NCBI GenBank assembly: GCA_019925095.2
Contig: CM034402.1
Location: 12,163,501-12,227,500, forward strand
Reading direction: 5' to 3'
Source: Dendrolimus kikuchii
Taxonomy: Eukaryota > Arthropoda > Insecta > Lepidoptera > Lasiocampidae
Length of the DNA: 64,000 nucleotides
Positions 57,885 to 64,000 of this stretch are shown here, one piece after another. The translations under genes and the position numbers were made by a program. Numbering within the stretch: the stretch's first letter is position 1; every line of letters begins with the position of its first letter. The notes beneath the pieces are model-generated. The model searched no databases and was not told the DNA's origin. It saw only the letters and a list, made by a program, of their open reading frames with translations.

Positions 57885-57965
57885 CCCTTCTTTATCTTTT
57901 CTTTCACAATATTTCAATTAATTGGGGTCGGCAAAAATTGACAGGAAGATAATATGTGATAGTGA
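57885..57965 (-). repeat. 3' fragment of the second RTE-type family
   Basis: Minus strand reads TTGCCGACCCCAATTAATTG, corresponding to the ADPK/N-stop end of the fragment at 26897-27050, followed by TTATCTTCC and (ATC)n-like sequence. Confidence 0.45.
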
Positions 57966-57978
57966 TGATGATAGACGA

Positions 57979-57981
57979 TAT

Positions 57982-58016
<35 letters not shown>
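57979..58016. repeat. (CA)n/(TA)n microsatellite
   Basis: About 22 bases of CA followed by a short TA run. Confidence 0.9.
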
Positions 58017-58029
58017 CATACATACAGAT

Positions 58030-58695
58030 GATACGTTTTTACAAAGTCTATCGGCTTGCGCCCCTTAGGTTTGTGCCCGAGTGCCACTTACCCCCCTGGC
58101 TAAAGACGGCCCTGTTCATTTATACCCATTTTATTACTGGCCTTTATTCACGTAACCAACGCAAACTGACTCCCAAAATTGCCTTGTGATTGGCAAACGT
58201 AGCAAAGCGAGTGATCAATTTTGGTATCGAGTGAATCTCACTCAATAATTGGTTAAGTTAGGCATACAGTGCCTGACAGTGCACTGCACTCCGCTAACGG
58301 CGTTCAAGCTGTCAACACTTCACGAATAATGTATCGCTCTCAACTCCTCTCAAGGCATCACGTCATTTACTGTAGCGATGTACAGTTTCGTGCAAAGAGC
58401 TTTATGTTCCTAGACAGTAAGTTAATTTGACGATATGCTTGTCAGTAGGAATGATATGTCTGCCAATGTGTTCAGTATTGCCATACTAAATATTTAATAT
58501 ATTTGCTATGACTGGCAACACACTCTCTTCCGATCACAAAAAACTGAAAATTCTGGATCTGCTATTTTATGATCTAATTACTAAAATTAAATGCAGTCTT
58601 CTATACTTGTAGAATGTAAGAAGAATAAATCATAAACACAAGAATTGTGAGTGTTATTATTTGTATTACAAGTTTTGTACACCAATGGAAATACT
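58030..58695. other. Noncoding interval
   Basis: 58050-58130 (TTGCGCCCCTTAGGTTTGTG, AAGACGGCCCTGTTCATTTA) looks like a fragment of an interspersed repeat. Nothing else was recognised. Confidence 0.35.
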
Positions 58696-58700
58696 TATAT

Positions 58701-59241
58701 TGTTACAAGCTGCGAGACTCGACTTAAAATGCCGTTAGAATTATTATAGAGTTTATTAGAACTATAAAAATACGTATAACACAGGTACAAATATAACCGA
58801 ACACAAATAATCTAAACGTAATGCAGTAGATCGTAATTCAATAAAACGCGCAAAATCCATCACTATTAGATCTCCGATTGTACACACGTGACGTCTTAAT
58901 CGTGGTTCTCGCTGGACTGCCCCTCCCTCAATCAGGTCATCGTTTTATACTGCACAAATGCAATGTGCCCGCCCGGCAACGTGGACCGAACTTCCTACAA
59001 TCAGCTTGTACTTTAAAATTCGTAACACCTGGCTAATGACCACAGCCGAAAGTAGCTGTAAACGATTACAATAGAACAATAGGCTGCTCTCTAGAAACGT
59101 ATGCCAATAAATAAGTAAACAAAAGAAGACGATCATAAAAGAATTACAATACTTTCAATGTTATTAGATCAAATTTCGACGGGTAATAAATTTGCTTCTA
59201 CAAATCTGTACGTGGAACTGGTCGGCGCCTAGGTTGTAACA
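58701..59241. mobile_element. Solo LTR (family L), copy 4
   Basis: A 541-bp block from TGTTACAAG to GTAACA, flanked by ATAT on both sides (58697-58700 and 59242-59245). Longest of the four copies. Retains GAACTATAAAAATACGTATA and AACACCTGGCTAATGACC. Confidence 0.82.
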
Positions 59242-59245
59242 ATAT

Positions 59246-59590
59246 ATTATGGAAATTTATTATAATGGAAATATGTGTTATAATAAAGAACGCTGAAGAC
59301 GTCAATTAATGGTCTCTTAATTAACACAGAGTAATGTTTTGCATTTATTTGAAGTTACATCAAATAATCAATCAAGCCATTATATAAGTTATATGGGAAC
59401 CTTTATCACATTTTCCAAATTGCATACAATTTTGTTAATGATAATGAAATAACAACACAATGGCCTGCAAATTGTATATAAATCCAATTTAACGGGACCA
59501 TTATATCTCATTTGTAGAAAGTTGATCTGTTTACAGCGTTTAATTAATGTTTGACTGTATTTACTGTAATATGTATTGTTTCAGAAATTT
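59246..59590. other. AT-rich interval, nothing recognised
   Basis: No supportable gene. Confidence 0.4.
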
Positions 59591-59599
59591 TGATGCATA

Positions 59600-59933
59600 T
59601 TGATGCATTGTTCGGGATTAACGTAAGAAGTACTAGGCCGATTTTGATGCGGTTTTCGCTGATCGATAGCAAATTCTTAAACATAAAATATGCATTAACT
59701 TTTACCCTGGGAATACCGGGGGATTTTTCTGGAAATGATTTTAAAATAACCAAATTGGAAAAAAAATCGAAATTCGACTTTTTCACTGGTCGTTAGCAGT
59801 TTTCGTCGCAGTCGTTAGAGTTTTTATTAACACTATAGCTTACTTTCTTTTTTAAATGCTGCGGTACTTTGTGCCCCGGGAATCACGAGGGAATTTCAAC
59901 TCAAGCGTGGATGAAGTCGCGGGCATATCCTAG
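59600..59933 (+). mobile_element. Non-autonomous Helitron, long variant, 5' end unclear
   Basis: Ends GGGCATATCCTAG before T (59930-59933). It contains AAATGCTGCGGTACTTTGTG and ATTTTGATGCGGTTTTCGC, matching in opposite orientation the copies at 2476 and 38626. The TC start was not located. Confidence 0.6.
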
Positions 59934-60043
59934 TTCCAAATACAATTCTTGTAATTCACGAAAGAGAAGAGTATTTATTCGTGGTTGAACGTGTATATAC
60001 ACATGTGCGTGTCTGTTAGAATGATTAGTTGCAAGCATGTTTT

Positions 60044-60353
60044 TTTTATTGCAGGAGTTGCGCAGACAGGCAGACGGCCCACTGGATGGAAAGCGGTTAC
60101 CATCGCGTATGGACATTTGCAACACCAATGGTGCTACAAATGCGCTGCTGCTCTCTTAAGTGAGTCTGGAACCTGGTCACTAATGCCGGAACACAACTCA
60201 AAGTTGTTATGGCGGCATGCTCTAGACCAGGGGTGGTAGCCATCCAGACGGGCAAATGCCCTACCACCTGGCTGTGGGTTGTTTAGTCGCCTCTTACGAC
60301 AGGCCGGCCGGCCGCAGGAAAATGTATTCTTTCTCCGTTCCTGCACGGATCCT
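60044..60353 (-). mobile_element. Poly-A SINE-like repeat (family A), best full-length copy
   Basis: From the T run and TTGCAGGAGTTGCGCAGAC to TCTCCGTTCCTGCACGGAT, with all family landmarks in order. About 310 bp. The least degraded member and the best basis for a consensus. Confidence 0.82.
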
Positions 60354-60359
60354 GCATGT

Positions 60360-61140
60360 CGTTTAATCATACTCGCCTTTGGTCTCACGAACATACGAAT
60401 ATGTCTTTACTGCAAGTAAAGTCCGGTCACCTTCATGAATTGCAAAACTCTTCAAAAATATTCCTCTTTCATTTCAATACTATGTAATGATTTTAAAACT
60501 AATACAGTAGACTCAAATTAAACTTTAAGATGACTTTTAAAAGTGCAAAAACTACAAACATCGTAGAGAAAACAGTTGAAAACAGCAATAAATCCGTTTG
60601 AAATTAGTTTTCAACGACAGGAGATTCATCCGTGGAAAATTAATCGTTTTCCGATTACCAATAGTTTGTTGAGTTAACTTGTACGAGTTATAGCACTTAG
60701 GAAGGCATAAAACTGACAAGAGCAATCTTCATGCGTGTTTGTGCGTGCTTGGTATGGATTTTGGGTAACATTGTCACGTGTTTAAGAAAACGTGGAGGTC
60801 AAATAGCGGTCGCTCTTAATCTATGTAAGTATAGGACTTTTTGGCCGGAACTCAAAGGGTTATATTGCGCAGTTTTATCTGCCAAAAGGTACCTATAAGG
60901 ATTAAAAATGTTGTAGTATTATACATTTATCGTTAAATATTGTCGGAAGAACTTTGTCGTTTGGTGTCACTCCAAGACCTACACATGTTGGCATTTGGTA
61001 GTCAATATTACAAATACATGTATGTAGAATTATGTAGGTTTACGAACGTATGATTGATTGTATTATAAATTAGTTAAATGTATATCCGAATGGTGTGTGA
61101 GGTGTGAAATTGAGACGAATACATGATGTTATATTTTCTT
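60360..61140. other. Noncoding interval, nothing recognised
   Basis: No supportable gene or repeat. Confidence 0.4.
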
Positions 61141-61142
61141 TT

Positions 61143-61380
61143 GACGGCCTCTGTGGTTGAGCGGGCTAACCCTTTGCCAGCCTACGTCATTGCAACTCAG
61201 AGGCTCCAAGTTCGATTCCTGGTATAGTAAATTTCGGGAACGAATTTTCTCCGTTATTTCCTATGGTCTGGGTGTCTGGGATTGGCCCCAGAGTAGTCCG
61301 TTGTATATTACCCGATGTAATGGACGATGTAAGATATTTTAAAGATTTAAAGAAAGAAAATAAAAAAATAGTTTATAAAA
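61143..61380 (+). mobile_element. tRNA-derived SINE (family T1), near full length
   Basis: A-box-like TGTGGTTGAGCGGGCTAACC and B box AAGTTCGATTCCTGG give a tRNA-like head. The body AGTAAATTTCGGGAACGAAT, ATGGTCTGGGTGTCTGGGAT and AGAGTAGTCCGTTGTATATT follows, with an A/G-rich tail (GAAAGAAAATAAAAAAAT). Mobilised by an unidentified LINE. Confidence 0.75.
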
Positions 61381-61384
61381 TTGT

Positions 61385-62200
61385 GTTGTTTTACCTGCAC
61401 GCATATACCTAAATATATTCAAGAGTAAAATATATTCGTTAGACGCAAAAATTGTACCTCTGTAATGCTTATACAACATTATTTAATTTGGCACTCTCAT
61501 ACGCTACGACGACACAAGAAAGCGAAATAAGCGCAAGTGAGTGAATATGCAATTATCACGAATGTCGGTGGTTTACATTCCCGGGTTTAATTGTTCATGC
61601 TCGCGGTGTTCTGCTCAAACGTAATATTATATTCTGTGTAAATAATCTTAAAGCTGTTAAGCATTTTGTACGATAAATTCTGTTTTATAAACATTTTCTA
61701 TTTAAAACTTATTTGTCTTAGAACAAAATAAAATTTAATACAGATATAGGACACATTTAAGTTCCTTTCAATAGTTTCAATAGAATCGCTTAATAAAGTT
61801 CCGTAGAGGTAACCAACCAACCAACCTGTTTTTATTATTCGGTTACAAGCTCCTAAAAAGTATTAAATGGAAATTACCTCGCATCTCTAAAACATTTAAT
61901 GTAATTTATTGGAACTAATTTTCATTCGTAGTTTTTCCTAGCTCAATGATTTCAAAAGGCGTGTAATATAACACAAATGTCGTGTATGTAATATGTGCAC
62001 GTGTCCATCTAAGTTTTGTATGTCTACTTAAATTTGTATACAAAAGAAAACTTTGTTAGTTTTAAAAGCTGGGTTACCTAAAACTTGGTACTTCATATCT
62101 ACGTTGCATTTATAGAGGCATTTTATATGCTATAGATCAACTCGCACAAGGCCCACTTTTTTGGTAGGTACTGTAATGACTAAACTCCTTAATCATTATA
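61385..62200. other. AT-rich interval, nothing recognised
   Basis: No supportable gene. Confidence 0.4.
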
Positions 62201-62203
62201 ATA

Positions 62204-62523
62204 CACTGACGGTCTCATAAACTGCATCAAAGTAATAGACGACTTTGAAATAAATATTTTAACCAAGTATGCAAACTTTCTAAACAGATTTAAATTGAAA
62301 CCTCTAGATTGGTTCGTGAACTTTAAAACAGCGTAGGGTCATATCCTTAAGTTTAAGTTTGTGTACTGGAAAGGACTTTAAGACTTTTTTTGAAGAAAAA
62401 ACAGAAATTTAAGGAAAATTGGTTTAATTAAAAAATTGGTTTTAACAATAGACACAAACTTTATGCAAGGGTTTATTTATGTTTTAATAAGGTGTATTAC
62501 CTCCACGTGCCCTTATTACGGAT
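62204..62523. repeat. Left inverted repeat of the Tc1 element
   Basis: About 320 bp inverted relative to 63539-63858, roughly 97 percent identical by eye. It includes the last 14 codons of the transposase gene and its stop. Confidence 0.85.
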
Positions 62524-63524
62524 TCTAATCGGTTCCGCATAGATTTTATTAGGGTTATTAAAAGATCTTGCGGAATATTGTCCCATTCTTCTGAAAGTGC
62601 TGTTCTTAGTGCTGCCACTGTCGTGGGCAAAGGGTTTCTCGCATATACAGCTCTTTTTAAATTGTCCCAAACATGCTCAATGGGATTAAGATCCGGGCTG
62701 CGTGCTGGCCAATTCATTGTACGTATCCCAACCTCTTCACAATATTGTCGAACTTGTGCAGCAGCGTGCGGCCGGGCATTATCCTGCATTAAAGTAAAAT
62801 TTTCGCTTATGAATCCCATGTAAGGCACCACGTCATCTTCTAAGATCTCTGTTATGTAGCGATGTGCAGTCAAACCCCCTCTATTACCGTTTTGACGGAC
62901 CATGTCTATGAACACAAGTTCTGTTCGCCCGTTCATCGATATGCCACCCCAGACCATACACGAACCGCCTCCAAAAGGAACACGCTCCTCAATGCAACTT
63001 TGAGCATATCGCTCCCCACGTCGACGATAGACTCTTCTGCGACCATCTGCACCATATAAACATGTCCTACACTCGTCCGTGAACAATACGGAGGTCCATT
63101 GCTCTTCTGTCCAATTCAGGTGATCACGCGCAAATCTTAAGCGAGCTTGTCTGTAGCTCACAGACAACTTTGGACAATTTGCTGGTCTAAAAGGGGTGAT
63201 ATCCGCTTCCTTTAACCTTCTTCTTATTGTTCGTGCACTCACGTTTACTCCACGCACTTCATTAAGCTCCGTTTTGATGTTAACAGACGTGAGGAAACGA
63301 TTTCGCAGGGAAGTTGTAACAATAAATCTGTCATCACGACCGGTGGTTGCTCGAGTCCTGCCTGTACCACATCTCCTTCTGTAAGAATCTGTCTCCACAA
63401 ACCTTTTGTATATTCTAGAAACCGTAGACTGGTTTAAATTTAAATTTCTACCAATCGTCCGTTGATCCAAGCCCTCCCGCACCAATGCTACAATTTGAGC
63501 CGCTTGTTCGGACGAAGTATCCAT
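62484..63524 (-). CDS. Tc1-family DD34E transposase
   Basis: 346 residues, cutting and pasting the element at TA sites. The N-terminus (1-110) has two helix-turn-helix units (SSEQAAQIVALVREGLDQRT, QSTVSRIYKRF, then SARTIRRRLKEA) for repeat binding, linked by GTGRTRATTGR. The catalytic RNase H-like core shows LFTDECR (D150), MQDNARPH (D248) and SPDLNPIEHVWD (E283), with 34 residues between D248 and E283. The start was set at MDTSSEQ (63524). A longer frame from 63626 adds 34 codons lying inside the inverted repeat and is unlike Tc1 proteins. Length is normal for the family. No stops or frameshifts, so it may be functional. Confidence 0.92.
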   Translation of the reverse strand: MDTSSEQAAQIVALVREGLDQRTIGRNLNLNQSTVSRIYKRFVETDSYRRRCGTGRTRATTGRDDRFIVTTSLRNRFLTSVNIKTELNEVRGVNVSARTIRRRLKEADITPFRPANCPKLSVSYRQARLRFARDHLNWTEEQWTSVLFTDECRTCLYGADGRRRVYRRRGERYAQSCIEERVPFGGGSCMVWGGISMNGRTELVFIDMVRQNGNRGGLTAHRYITEILEDDVVPYMGFISENFTLMQDNARPHAAAQVRQYCEEVGIRTMNWPARSPDLNPIEHVWDNLKRAVYARNPLPTTVAALRTALSEEWDNIPQDLLITLIKSMRNRLESVIRARGGNTPY

Positions 63525-63538
63525 ATTATGGTTCAAAA

Positions 63539-63858
63539 ATCCATAATAAGGGCACGTAGAGGTAATATACCTTATTAAAACATAAATAAACCCTTGCATA
63601 AAGTTTGTGTCTATTGTTAAAACCAATTTTTTAATTAAACCAATTTTCCTTAAATTTCTGTTTTTTCTTCAAAAAAAGTCTTAAGGTCCTTTCCAGTACA
63701 CAAACTTAAACTTAAGGATATGACCCTACGCTGTTTTAAAGTTCACGAACCAATCTAGAGTTTTCAATTTAAATCTGTATAGAAAGTTTGCATACTTGGT
63801 TAAAATATTTATTTCAAAGTCGTCTATTACTTTGATGCAGTTTATGAGTCCGTCAGTT
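63539..63858. repeat. Right inverted repeat of the Tc1 element
   Basis: Reverse complement of 62204-62523. The outermost base differs (T instead of G before TA). It lies immediately upstream of the transposase start, so the promoter must sit in the repeat. Confidence 0.85.
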
Positions 63859-63860
63859 TA

Positions 63861-64000
63861 TATTAAGACATATAATTTACTACAGGTCCGTTGTCGTGCC
63901 CCGAAAAAATAAAATTCTAGAATTCTATCCCAGCGCCACCTACCGGTTCTTATTGTAAATATAAAGCATACGGAGACCCACTCAAACATACACAAAAAAA
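63861..64000. other. Window end, nothing recognised
   Basis: Short flank beyond the Tc1 element, ending in an A run. The phrase GAGACCCACTCAAACATAC resembles 49765-49785 and may be a fragment of a common repeat. Confidence 0.35.

Larger units (their letters stand above)
62204..63858 (-). mobile_element. Tc1-like DNA transposon, apparently intact
   Basis: A 1655-bp element between TA dinucleotides (62202-62203 and 63859-63860), the expected Tc1 target duplication. Both ends carry inverted repeats of about 320 bp, starting CACTGACGG (left) and ending CCGTCAGT(T) (right). Around eight differences are visible between the arms. The transposase frame is uninterrupted. A related solo arm lies at 28080-28371. 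Confidence 0.92.

Noticed and set aside
62484..63626. 380-aa transposase start at 63626
   Set aside because: The extra 34 codons lie within the inverted repeat, are duplicated in the solo arm near 28312, and are not part of Tc1 proteins; MDTSSEQ at 63524 is preferred.

Overview
This window is eukaryotic and almost certainly from a butterfly or moth (Lepidoptera). It is AT-rich, has one recognisable spliced host gene, and is packed with repeats of types common in lepidopteran genomes: short Helitrons ending in CTAG before a T, tRNA-derived SINEs whose 3' end reads like GCCCAGCAGTGGGACA, RTE-clade LINEs with (TATG)n tails, Tc1 elements, and a Penelope-like element. There are no bacterial operons, CRISPR arrays or rRNA genes. 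Family names come from motifs I can read; no database search was possible, and lineage is inference.

Layout. 1-4.8 kb: a perfect 221-bp-period duplication, a poly-A repeat, a Helitron and a CTTT-tailed repeat. 4.80-7.52 kb: a Penelope-like retroelement (RT plus GIY-YIG) in a 14-bp target duplication, with inverted terminal repeats and a hammerhead-like motif. 7.7-16.1 kb: three solo LTRs of one family, degenerate 230-bp repeats, a small RTE insertion, and a Foldback-like element at 12.9-13.4 kb. 17.3-19.3 kb: two near-perfect hairpins and an unannotated three-exon THAP zinc-finger gene on the minus strand. 19.9-29.6 kb: mixed SINE, LINE and poly-A repeat copies, RTE fragments, and an isolated Tc1 inverted repeat interrupted by a SINE. 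29.6-45.5 kb: mainly AT-rich sequence with Helitrons and poly-A repeats. 46.05-48.75 kb: an RTE LINE with intact endonuclease but a gutted reverse transcriptase, bounded by a 9-bp duplication. 48.9-61.4 kb: Helitrons, more RTE 3' fragments, a hairpin, a fourth solo LTR and a SINE. 62.20-63.86 kb: an apparently intact Tc1 (DD34E) transposon with inverted repeats of about 320 bp.

Relationships. The elements form families represented several times here, so copies can be compared internally. Five RTE copies share one 3' end and each has its own target duplication. Four solo LTRs share TGTTA/GTAACA ends, three with perfect 4-bp duplications. Helitrons show A|TC...CTAG|T junctions. The poly-A repeat recurs about ten times, several copies sharing a 5' boundary. 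The only host gene I can support is the THAP gene (129 aa, coding exons 19101-19031, 18739-18568, 18030-17884). Long intervals of AT-rich DNA contain nothing I can support.
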